DNA from: Aquabacter sp.
Lineage (GTDB): Bacteria > Pseudomonadota > Alphaproteobacteria > Rhizobiales > Xanthobacteraceae
Assembly (NCBI GenBank): GCA_030147645.1
Contig: JASBUY010000155.1
Location: 1-8,369 of the forward strand
Length of the DNA: 8,369 bases
Reading direction: 5' to 3'
Part shown: positions 1 to 6,827 of the stretch, one piece after another
How the letters are laid out: each line of letters begins with the position of its first letter
Numbering within the stretch: the stretch's first letter is position 1
Notes under the pieces: generated by a model
What the model saw: the letters and a program-made list of their open reading frames with translations, nothing else
Told to the model about the DNA's origin: nothing
Database searches by the model: none
Position numbers and translations under genes: made by a program

Positions 1-2739
1 GGCGATCTGCTGCTCTCTCCCGAGCGCGCCTTCGGCGGACCGGGCCATCCGGAAAACCCGGCGGGCCGGGGCTATGGCGCACCGGAGCGGATCGGCGCGG
101 GCGCGGCGCTTCCCCTGCCCAATCTCGAACATCCCGACCGCCTGCTCCAATCCATCGCCGACACGCCCCCGCCCGCGCCCTTCGGTCCGCTCGATCTCAT
201 GGACCCGCGCCGCCAGCGCCTCGCCGGCACCTATGATGCCGCCTGGCTGCGGGACCTCGCCCCCGGCCTTGCGGCCGACGTGCATCCCGACTTCTTCCTG
301 ACCGCGCCGGAGGCGCAGCGCCTGCCGGGCTATCTCGTGGGCGACGAGCCTTACAGCCTGCACAATTTCACGCCCGACCAGCCGGTCATCGAGGGGCGGC
401 TGCCCGGTTTCGTGCCGCGGGCCTTTGTCGGCCAGGGAGAGGTCCAGTGGCGCGAGGTCTCGCTTCATCTGGACACGGTGTGGCTGCTGGCCGGGGCGCG
501 GCGCGGCGTGCTCATCTGGCACGGCGTCGCCCCGGTGGAGGATTTGGCGGCGAAGGACGTCACCGACCTCATGCTCGCTTATGAGCGCCTCGGGGAACCG
601 CGTCCGATCTCCCATTATGCCGAGGTGCGGCGGGTGCGGCGCGATGGCGAGCTGGCGCCCCGCTTCGCCTTTTCCGAATGGCAATTGACCCCGCCCCGCG
701 ATGCGGCGGAAGACGCCCGCCGCGATGCCGCGCGCCGCGCGCGGGCGCAGGAGAGCGCCGCGCTGCGCGCGGAAGCCATGGCCTTCGTCTCGCAGCGGGC
801 CATGGACGAAGTGGGCCTGCCGCAGGCCTTGTGTCCGCCGCCGCCCGCACCGGAGAGCGACCTTCTGCTCCTGCCGACCCCCGAGGAATTGGCGGAGGGC
901 GATTTCGACCTCGGCGACCTGCTGGACGCGCTCGATGCCCAGGCGCGAGGCGCCGAAGCCGCCCTTGCGGCGGCCGCGCAAAAGGGCCAGCCGGTGCTGG
1001 AGGCCATGGCCGCAGTCCGGCAGCCGGGCGCCGGCGCAGCGGAAATGGACGGCCTTCTGCGCGCCATCGCGCATTTTTCGCAGTCTGATCTGGGTGGGAG
1101 CATCGATGCGGCGCTCGGGCCGGCCCTGGAGGCGGCAGAGGGCGCGGGCGCGACGCCGGAGCTTGCCGCTGCGCTGGACCAGGTGGCGAACTGGCGCGGC
1201 CTCGCCGCGAACGCGGGCGCGCCGGACGACCAGGCAACCTCCCTCACTGCCGCGCTCGCGCGCTTCTTCCAATTGCCCGAGGCGAGCCCCCTCGCCGCCG
1301 TCAAGGCGACGCTCGCCGAGGCTGTGGCGCGCCCCGTGCCCGCGCCGCCGGCCGACATGACGCCGGGGTCAGCCTCCGCCGCGCCGCCGAGCGTCCTGGA
1401 CATCCTCGCGGAACTGGCGGCGGAGCCGGCCGCGCCGCACGCGCAGGCAGAGGCCACCGAGCGGCTGGGGCACGCCGAGCGCGCCATCGCGGGCTCCTTC
1501 CCCGCCCTCGCCCCGGCAGCGGGGGAGACCCGCATCGACGCCTTGATCGCGGAGTTCGCAACGCTCGGCGCACCGGACGACAGCGCCCCGCCGGCCGAGC
1601 GCCTTGCTTCCGCCTCCTCCCAGTTGCAGTCCGCCGCCCGGCAAGTGGACGAGGCCGAAGCGCCCATGATGGACGCCATTGCCGCCCTGCGCCGGGCCGC
1701 GCCCACAGCGGCCTATCCCGACAAACCCTTCTCGCCCCACGTGGCGAAGCGGCTCGGCACCATCATTGCGGAAGAGGCCCGCGCGGGCCTCGATCTGCGG
1801 GGGCGGGACCTCGCGGGCGCCGACCTCTCGGGCGAGGACCTGTCCGGCTGCGATCTCAGCGGTTGCTTTCTGGAACGCGCCCATCTCACCGGGGCGCGGC
1901 TCGTGGGGGCCAACCTGTCCCAGGCGGTGCTGACGCAGGCGCGGCTTGAAGATGCGGTGCTGACGCAGGCGCGGCTCGCGGGCGCCAATCTCTCGGGCGT
2001 GACCGGCCATCGCATGATCCTGGACGGGGCGGACCTCTCCGACGCGCTGATCCTCGACGCCAGCCTTGCCGGCGCCCGCGCTCATGGCGCGCGGCTGCGC
2101 GACCTTCGGCTCATGGGCGTGAACCTCTCGCAGGCAGATTTCACGCGCGCCATCTTCGAAAAGGTCATGGTCCTGCGCGCCTCCTGTGCCGGGCTGCGGC
2201 TCGACCATGGCAAGCTCAGCGAATGCCAGTGGATCGAATGCGACCTCACCGCGGCCAGCCTGTGCGATGCCTATCTCGACCGCTGCGCCTTCGTGTCCCT
2301 CACCGCGCCGGGCCTTGTGGCGCGCGGCGGCGATCTGCGCGGCGCGGCCTTCACCGGCGCGGCCAAGCTGGCGGGTGCGGACTTCTCCCATGCGCTCGCG
2401 GCCAAAGCCGGGTTTTTCGGCGCCGATCTCTCCGGCGCGCGGTTCGCCCATGCGGTGTGCGACCGCGCGCTGTTCGGCGAGGCGGCCCTGGAGGGCGCGG
2501 ATTTCCGCTTCGCTTCGCTGCGCCGCGCAACCCTCGACCACGCCGCGCTCGGCGCCACCGATTTCACCGGCGCGCAGATGATGGAGGCGCAACTGCACCG
2601 CGCCGACCTGAAGGGCGCGAGCCTGCGCAAGGCCTGCCTCTACAGCGCCAATCTTTCCGACGCGGCCCTGCTGGGTGCGGACTTCACCGGGTGCGAACTG
2701 ACCCGCTCGACCCTTGCCGTGGAGACCGGCCATGCCTGA
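1..2739 (+). CDS. DUF2169 T6SS adaptor fused to pentapeptide-repeat beta-helix (5' partial)
   Basis: The frame is open from base 1 to the TGA at 2737-2739 (912 codons), so the true start lies upstream. The ATG at 199 falls inside the conserved domain and is not the start. Codons 1 to about 230 match DUF2169: ERAFGG at codons 8-13, an NPAGRGY motif soon after, LPNLE at 39-43, RLAGTYDAAW at 73-82 and DFFLTAPEAQ at 97-106. Judging from where ERAFGG usually sits, roughly 100-150 N-terminal residues are missing (estimate). Codons about 234-596 are a long Ala/Glu/Pro-rich, probably helical linker with no domain I recognise. Codons about 597-901 are some 60 pentapeptide repeats (A(D/N)LxX type), predicted to form a right-handed quadrilateral beta-helix. 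DUF2169 proteins are known as T6SS adaptors that load effectors onto VgrG/PAAR, for example beside Tde2 in Agrobacterium. That role fits the PAAR-like and VgrG genes downstream. No signal peptide can be judged. The function of the pentapeptide part is unknown; it could be a cargo-binding scaffold or itself be exported. Confidence 0.9.
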   Translation, partial: GDLLLSPERAFGGPGHPENPAGRGYGAPERIGAGAALPLPNLEHPDRLLQSIADTPPPAPFGPLDLMDPRRQRLAGTYDAAWLRDLAPGLAADVHPDFFLTAPEAQRLPGYLVGDEPYSLHNFTPDQPVIEGRLPGFVPRAFVGQGEVQWREVSLHLDTVWLLAGARRGVLIWHGVAPVEDLAAKDVTDLMLAYERLGEPRPISHYAEVRRVRRDGELAPRFAFSEWQLTPPRDAAEDARRDAARRARAQESAALRAEAMAFVSQRAMDEVGLPQALCPPPPAPESDLLLLPTPEELAEGDFDLGDLLDALDAQARGAEAALAAAAQKGQPVLEAMAAVRQPGAGAAEMDGLLRAIAHFSQSDLGGSIDAALGPALEAAEGAGATPELAAALDQVANWRGLAANAGAPDDQATSLTAALARFFQLPEASPLAAVKATLAEAVARPVPAPPADMTPGSASAAPPSVLDILAELAAEPAAPHAQAEATERLGHAERAIAGSFPALAPAAGETRIDALIAEFATLGAPDDSAPPAERLASASSQLQSAARQVDEAEAPMMDAIAALRRAAPTAAYPDKPFSPHVAKRLGTIIAEEARAGLDLRGRDLAGADLSGEDLSGCDLSGCFLERAHLTGARLVGANLSQAVLTQARLEDAVLTQARLAGANLSGVTGHRMILDGADLSDALILDASLAGARAHGARLRDLRLMGVNLSQADFTRAIFEKVMVLRASCAGLRLDHGKLSECQWIECDLTAASLCDAYLDRCAFVSLTAPGLVARGGDLRGAAFTGAAKLAGADFSHALAAKAGFFGADLSGARFAHAVCDRALFGEAALEGADFRFASLRRATLDHAALGATDFTGAQMMEAQLHRADLKGASLRKACLYSANLSDAALLGADFTGCELTRSTLAVETGHA
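1924..1976 (+). repeat. 30-base tandem duplication inside the pentapeptide region
   Basis: Bases 1924-1946 and 1954-1976 are identical over 23 positions, with a period of exactly 30 bases. This encodes two ten-residue units, AVLTQARLED and AVLTQARLAG, that is, two pentapeptides duplicated in frame. Identity at the DNA level, including third positions, points to a recent duplication rather than selection on the protein pattern alone. Confidence 0.85.
2721..2739 (+). promoter_or_regulatory. Ribosome binding site and 8-base stop/start overlap
   Basis: GGAG at 2721-2724 lies 7 bases before the ATG at 2732. That ATG overlaps the upstream stop, since the TGA occupies 2737-2739. This decides the start of the second gene: an in-frame TTG at 2714 would add only six residues and has no better Shine-Dalgarno sequence. 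The arrangement is typical of translational coupling, so the two pentapeptide proteins are probably made together. Confidence 0.7.
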
Positions 2740-3820
2740 TGCCGCGAGCCTGGAGGCCGCCCGCGCGGACCTGCTGAAGCATGCCCGGCTGAAGCTCATT
2801 TATTCCGGCGGCGATTTCGCCTTCACCGACTGGACGGGGGCGGAGCTGACCGGCGCGGTCGTGCGCGAAACCGCGTTCCGCGGGGCCCGCTTCGACGGCG
2901 CGCGGCTCACCCACACGACCTTCATCGACTGCGATTTCACAGGCGCGGTGTTTCGCGGGGCGATCGCCGAAACCCTCGTCTTCATGACCTGTGACCTCTC
3001 GGATACCCATTTCGAACAGGCGGCGCTCACCGGCCTGTCGGCCACCAAATGCGCTCTGCCCCGCGCGCATCTGCAAAGCGCATCTTTGAGCGAATGCGCC
3101 TTCCTCTCCTGCGACCTCTCGCAGGCGAGCCTTTCCGGCGCGCGCCTTCAGCGCTGCGCGCTGCTGGACTGCACGCTGGAGGGCATCGACCTGTCCAACG
3201 TCCAGGCAGCACGGCTCGCCGTCACAAAGGCGGACCTGCGCACTGCCGCGCTCCAGGGCTTGGCCTGTGAGGCGACCTTGCTCGCGGAGGCGGACCTGTC
3301 GGGGCTGGATCTGACTTCGCTCTCGCTCGCGCGCTGCAACCTCATGGGTGCCAATCTCACCGGCGCGAACCTCTCGGGCATGAATCTGGACGGCGCCTTT
3401 CTCCTCGGCTGCTCGGCGGAGGGGGCGGACTTTTCCGGGATTTCCGGCCATGCGGCGCATTTCGCGGAATCCGATCTCCTGGGGGCCAATTTCACCGCGG
3501 CGCGGCTCTCAAGCGCCAATTTCCGCGAGGCGCGCCTCGCGGGCGCGGATTTCAGCACGGCGGACCTGGAGCGGGCGGTGATGACCGGGGCGCGCGCCCC
3601 GCAGGCCCGCTTCGTGGACGCGAACCTCTCTTACGCCCAGTTGGCGCATGCCCGTCTCGACGGGGCGGACGCCTCGGGCGCGCGCTTCAAGCGCACCGAT
3701 CTGCATGTCGCCCTCGTTTCGGGCTTCGTGCGGACGGGCGCCACAGGCCATACGCTGGACACCGACCCGGTCAAGGAATTGGCCGAACGCTATGTGCCCC
3801 CCGCCGGGGCGCGATCCTGA
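2732..3820 (+). CDS. Pentapeptide-repeat protein, T6SS-linked
   Basis: A 362-residue protein composed almost entirely of pentapeptide repeats. Residues 1-22 form a short charged, probably helical cap. From about residue 28 to 330 there is a near-continuous five-residue periodicity with Leu or Phe at the centre and Ala, Cys, Ser or Thr two residues before it (GANLT, GANLS, GADFS and similar), giving around 60 repeats. A non-repeat tail of about 30 residues ends the protein. Such repeats (Pfam Pentapeptide) fold into right-handed quadrilateral beta-helices. At least ten Cys residues lie mostly in inward-facing positions of the repeat, which is common in such helices. There is no signal peptide or membrane segment, so it is probably cytosolic unless exported with the spike. 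It follows the DUF2169-pentapeptide gene with an 8-base overlap and shares a similar 24-residue block with it, suggesting duplication. The family gives no single function: some members (Qnr, MfpA) mimic DNA and bind gyrase, but nothing here shows that. It could be a structural partner of the adaptor, cargo or an immunity protein. Confidence 0.88.
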   Translation: MPDAASLEAARADLLKHARLKLIYSGGDFAFTDWTGAELTGAVVRETAFRGARFDGARLTHTTFIDCDFTGAVFRGAIAETLVFMTCDLSDTHFEQAALTGLSATKCALPRAHLQSASLSECAFLSCDLSQASLSGARLQRCALLDCTLEGIDLSNVQAARLAVTKADLRTAALQGLACEATLLAEADLSGLDLTSLSLARCNLMGANLTGANLSGMNLDGAFLLGCSAEGADFSGISGHAAHFAESDLLGANFTAARLSSANFREARLAGADFSTADLERAVMTGARAPQARFVDANLSYAQLAHARLDGADASGARFKRTDLHVALVSGFVRTGATGHTLDTDPVKELAERYVPPAGARS

Positions 3821-3845
3821 TCCCCTTCGCAAGAGGCGCTAAAAC

Positions 3846-4250
3846 ATGTTTGTGACGTCCCAAGGCCCCGATCCCGCGACGGACTCCGCCTTTCCCGACG
3901 TGTGCAAGACGCCGGCCGGGCCCATCGTGGTGCCTACGCCCTATCCCAATATCGCGCTCTCCAACATGGCCGAGCCGAGCCAGACCAAAGTCATGATCAT
4001 GGGCATGCCGGCCCACAATCTGACCACGCAGATCCCGCTCTCCAACGGCGATGATGCGGGCGTGGAGATGGGCATGATCTCGGAGATGATCCTCGGGCCG
4101 AAGCTCGCGGCCATGGGCTCGGAGAACCTGTTCCTCGGGGCGGCGCCGGCCATCAAGATGACCTCGCCGAGCAAGCAGAACGGCATGTGCCCCAATGCCG
4201 AGGGGACGACGCTGTCCCCCTCCCAAACCATCCTGATGGCCATGCGCTGA
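3846..4250 (+). CDS. DUF4150 / PAAR-like T6SS spike-tip protein
   Basis: A 134-residue protein matching the DUF4150 (Tox-PAAR-like) family. It has PDVCKTP at residues 17-23, PTPYPNIA at 30-37, a GDDAG motif at 68-72 and a conserved-looking glycine-rich beta pattern up to about residue 115. Such proteins cap the VgrG trimer as a sharp cone and can carry effector domains. This one has no C-terminal extension, so any cargo must bind non-covalently, presumably through the DUF2169 adaptor encoded upstream. His57 is the only histidine; with Cys20 and Cys115 it could contribute to metal binding, but this is inference. The protein is unusually Met-rich (13 of 134). The ATG at 3846 is preceded by AGAGG at 3832-3836, and the gene lies 25 bases after the pentapeptide gene and 49 before vgrG, which supports one operon. 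Confidence 0.88.
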   Translation: MFVTSQGPDPATDSAFPDVCKTPAGPIVVPTPYPNIALSNMAEPSQTKVMIMGMPAHNLTTQIPLSNGDDAGVEMGMISEMILGPKLAAMGSENLFLGAAPAIKMTSPSKQNGMCPNAEGTTLSPSQTILMAMR

Positions 4251-4299
4251 GCCCGCGCGCCGCACGCACCGCCCTCATGTCCCGCCGGGGTACACCACC

Positions 4300-6699
4300 A
4301 TGACGATCTCGCTTTCGCTGCAGATTTCCATCACCGCCCTCTCCCTCGACAAGGCATCCTGCGAGTGGTTCGTGATGGAGGAGGCGGTGTCCAACGGTTT
4401 CCGGCTGGAGGTGGTGTTCATCAGCCCGCGCGACTATTCGGGCGCGCGCATCGTCGGCACGCATGCGGATTTCGTCTTCGAGCACAACGCCATGTCGCGC
4501 AGCGTGGGCGGCGTGATCCTGGAATTCCGGGTTCTGAACAAGATCGATATCAACAGCTATACCTATAGCGTGGTGATCGGCCCGCGCCTCGCTCTCTTGG
4601 ACCGGGTGCGCCAGAGCGAGATTTTCGCGAGCGACGAAGGCCTCACTATCCGCGCGCTGCTGGACGGCGTGCTGAGCGGCTCGCTCTCCGAGGGCGCCAC
4701 GGCGGGGGCGCGCAACTTCACCATCGACTATCGCATTTTGGACGACGTTCCCGCCGCCTTCCCGCGCAAGAACATCACTAAATACAATGAGAGCGACTTC
4801 CAATTCTTCGCTCGGAACTGCGAGCATTACGGGATCTTCTATTATATCGACTTCACCGCCGGCGATGGGGCGGTGAAGGATGTCGTGGTGGTGGGCAGCG
4901 GCAACGAGGCCTTCCCCTATGCCAAGCCCCAGGAGTGCCGGTTCCGCGCGGACGACACCACCAGTGCGGTGGACGACCATGTGGTGACCTCGATCACCTC
5001 GGTCTCGCGCCCCGCCCTCGCCCAATACAGCCTGCGCGATTACGATTATGAGACCCCGGACAACTCCCTGCTGGTGCCCGGCGCGCCACGCGAGGGCATC
5101 GGCGCCGTGGTGGATTATGGCGACCATTATTGGACCGTGGAGGACGGGACGGCGCTCGCGCGCATCCGCGCCGAGGAGGCGGAATGGCAGACCCGCCAGT
5201 TCGAATGCGAGAGCACCATTCCCGCACTCGCGGCGGGGCGCATCTTCACGCTCAAGGACCATCCGATTTCCGCCTTCAACAGCGAATTCGTGGTGCTCTC
5301 CGTGCGCCATGAGGCGGGCACGCGCGGCGCGCTCGGATATCAGCTGGCAACACCCGATAAGACCTATCGCAACAGCTTCACCGCCATTCCCAAGAGCCAT
5401 ACCTTCCGGCCCAAGCGGGTGACGCCGCGCCCGGTCATGTCCGGCGTCTATACCGCCGTGGTGGAGACCGACGACCCGCAGAACAAGCGCGGCGCGCTCG
5501 ACAGTTCGGGGCGCTACCGCATCGCGTTGCGCTACAATGAAGGCGCCAACCGCGACCAGAAGGGCAAGGGCAGCGCCCCGGTGCGCCAGATGCAGCCTTA
5601 TGCCGGCGGCAGCGCCAACGAGGTGGTGAGCGGCCTGCATTTCCCCCTGGTGGGCGCGACCGAGGTTCTGGTGAGCTATGAGAATGGCGACCCCGACCGG
5701 CCGGTCATCTTGGGGGCCGCTTTCAACGGCGCCAATATCAACCCGGTCACCAGCCAGAGCCACACCACCAACCGCCTGCGCACCACCGGCGGCGCGCTGC
5801 TGGAAATGGAGGACGGCCACACCGATTCCGATGCCCGCTATATCCGGCTCGACGTGCCGAAGACGGTGGCGGGCAACGTCCCCTCTGGCACCTATCTGCG
5901 CCTCGGCGCGCCCGCGAGCGGCGAGGACAAGGCGCGCTCGGATGTCCTCTATTCCGGCGCGGCGGGGCCTCAAGCGACGTCCGGCCACGGCGTCTTGCTC
6001 TATTCCGAGCACGACCTGGAGCAGCACATTGTGGGCGCCAGCGTGACCAAGGTGGGCCAGGGGCTGGCCCTCGAAGTGACCAGCGGAGACCTCTCGCAGC
6101 AGGTGGATGCCGGCCAATTCAAGGTGAACGCGCTGGACGACGTGACCATCACGGCAGGTCAAGCCGGCACCGCGAGCGGCACCGCTGATGTGACGATCAA
6201 CGCCAGCAACGATATCAACCTCAATGCCCAGGGTGACGCCAACTCGTACACTCTTGGCAACAAGATTGATCGGACCATCGGCAATACGCTCAACATGACC
6301 ATCGGCATGCAGCATGCCTTCAATCTCGGCACCGTCACCACCATGCAGCTTGCCGTTTATCTGAAAATCACGCTGGGGTCTTATTCCAGCATCACGGTCG
6401 GTGCGAAATGGGATCTTGTTGTGGGGAGTTCGGGGAAGCTGTGTCTTCAACAAGATATGAAAATCGCGAACGATGACTATAAGATCGTCGGAACCGATAT
6501 GAAAATCGCGGAAACCGACTTCAAAGCCGTACACCTTGACCTCAAGAAGGCTTGGTTCTCTTACGATGACGTAAATTCGAAGCTTAACGCAGCTCAACTG
6601 AAAGCTGAAAAGGGCGATATTTTTCAAACGATGATTGACACCAGCTTCGAACGCCTGACAAGCAAAGTTCAATTCGTCAAAATATCAACGATTATGTAA
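4300..6699 (+). CDS. vgrG: VgrG (TssI) type VI secretion spike protein
   Basis: A 799-residue protein forming the trimeric puncturing spike of the T6SS. The N-terminal part (about 1-370) is gp27-like: GPRLALL at 94-100, then KYNESDFQFFARN at 161-173 and GIFYY at 178-182, the typical VgrG signature region. About 395-480 is the gp5-like OB fold, with D401-GRYRIALRY-type strands and DPDRP at 464-468 followed by the usual VILGAAFNG strand. It is somewhat divergent, lacking the common CWVRVSQ form. From about 570 onward there is a repetitive beta-prism needle with glycines about every eight residues (around 645-715), then a 110-residue tail with 14-residue repeats starting at Asp719. No known toxin domain is visible in the tail. 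Base composition falls from about 69% GC in the body to about 45% in the last 340 bases. VgrG C-termini are known to set effector specificity in several systems, so a swapped tail would fit a change of cargo. The start has GGGG at 4287-4290, 9 bases before the ATG. Confidence 0.95.
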   Translation: MTISLSLQISITALSLDKASCEWFVMEEAVSNGFRLEVVFISPRDYSGARIVGTHADFVFEHNAMSRSVGGVILEFRVLNKIDINSYTYSVVIGPRLALLDRVRQSEIFASDEGLTIRALLDGVLSGSLSEGATAGARNFTIDYRILDDVPAAFPRKNITKYNESDFQFFARNCEHYGIFYYIDFTAGDGAVKDVVVVGSGNEAFPYAKPQECRFRADDTTSAVDDHVVTSITSVSRPALAQYSLRDYDYETPDNSLLVPGAPREGIGAVVDYGDHYWTVEDGTALARIRAEEAEWQTRQFECESTIPALAAGRIFTLKDHPISAFNSEFVVLSVRHEAGTRGALGYQLATPDKTYRNSFTAIPKSHTFRPKRVTPRPVMSGVYTAVVETDDPQNKRGALDSSGRYRIALRYNEGANRDQKGKGSAPVRQMQPYAGGSANEVVSGLHFPLVGATEVLVSYENGDPDRPVILGAAFNGANINPVTSQSHTTNRLRTTGGALLEMEDGHTDSDARYIRLDVPKTVAGNVPSGTYLRLGAPASGEDKARSDVLYSGAAGPQATSGHGVLLYSEHDLEQHIVGASVTKVGQGLALEVTSGDLSQQVDAGQFKVNALDDVTITAGQAGTASGTADVTINASNDINLNAQGDANSYTLGNKIDRTIGNTLNMTIGMQHAFNLGTVTTMQLAVYLKITLGSYSSITVGAKWDLVVGSSGKLCLQQDMKIANDDYKIVGTDMKIAETDFKAVHLDLKKAWFSYDDVNSKLNAAQLKAEKGDIFQTMIDTSFERLTSKVQFVKISTIM
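6361..6699 (+). other. AT-rich 3' end of vgrG (compositional island)
   Basis: Hand counts give about 52% GC for 6241-6360, 48% for 6361-6480, 47% for 6481-6600 and 37% for 6601-6699, against about 69% for a block in the body of the gene (5461-5580). Codons ending in A or T (AAA, GAA, GAT, CTT, GTA) become common here. GC rises again soon after the stop codon. The segment encodes VgrG residues from about 688 to 799. The change lies within a single intact reading frame, so the tail seems to have a separate origin from the body. Confidence 0.8.
6454..6579 (+). repeat. 14-residue repeats in the VgrG tail
   Basis: The 15 bases GATATGAAAATCGCG occur at 6454-6468 and again at 6496-6510, a period of 42 bases. 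The protein reads DMKIANDDYKIVGT (719-732), DMKIAETDFKAVHL (733-746) and a degenerate third copy DLKKAWFSYDDVNS (747-760). The alternating hydrophobic/polar pattern fits a continuation of the intertwined beta needle, or a docking surface. Confidence 0.7.
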
Positions 6700-6827
6700 T
6701 TGACTGAAATGCGAGTTGTGCGGGCTTACGGCACAAGGGGACGGGCTGAAACAGCGCCTTCGCCAGTCGCGCGAGATGGTTCCGCGCCGCGACACAGACA
6801 TCCTGTCAGGACGCGGGGCAATCGACA
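6700..6827 (+). other. 128-base gap between vgrG and the TPR gene
   Basis: This is the largest non-coding gap in the window. It begins AT-rich and becomes GC-rich. An imperfect hairpin is possible at 6782-6816: CCGCG pairs with CGCGG, then a 4x4 internal loop, then GACA pairs with TGTC around a 9-base loop. There is no U-run, so it is not a convincing intrinsic terminator. TTGACT at 6700-6705 resembles a -35 box, but no good -10 box follows at the right distance. GGGG at 6815-6818 may serve as a weak ribosome binding site for the ATG at 6828 and partly overlaps the hairpin. Confidence 0.35.

Noticed and set aside
199..201. ATG at 199 as the start of the first gene
   Set aside because: The DUF2169 motifs ERAFGG and LPNLE lie in the same frame upstream of it, so the gene enters from outside the window.
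615..1706. Antisense frame of 363 codons, Ser/Ala/Arg-rich
   Set aside because: Shadow of the Ala-rich linker of the DUF2169 gene; low-complexity with no recognisable motif.
2714..2731. TTG at 2714 as an alternative start of the second pentapeptide gene
   Set aside because: The ATG at 2732 has GGAG at suitable spacing and gives a normal N-terminus.
1369..2799. Antisense frame of 476 codons with RAGEIGA/REV-like repeats opposite the pentapeptide region
   Set aside because: The repeat pattern is simply the complement of the pentapeptide codons on the + strand. The same applies to the 2684-3460 antisense frame.
4153..6672. Very long antisense open frame (about 839 codons) covering vgrG on the - strand
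   Set aside because: It mirrors vgrG codon for codon, as is common opposite GC-rich genes. Its His/Arg/Gly/Asp/Val-heavy product resembles no family, whereas the + strand protein has clear VgrG motifs.
6700..6730. Possible promoter (TTGACT) after vgrG
   Set aside because: No acceptable -10 element follows at 16-18 bases; a chance match in a locally AT-rich stretch is likely.
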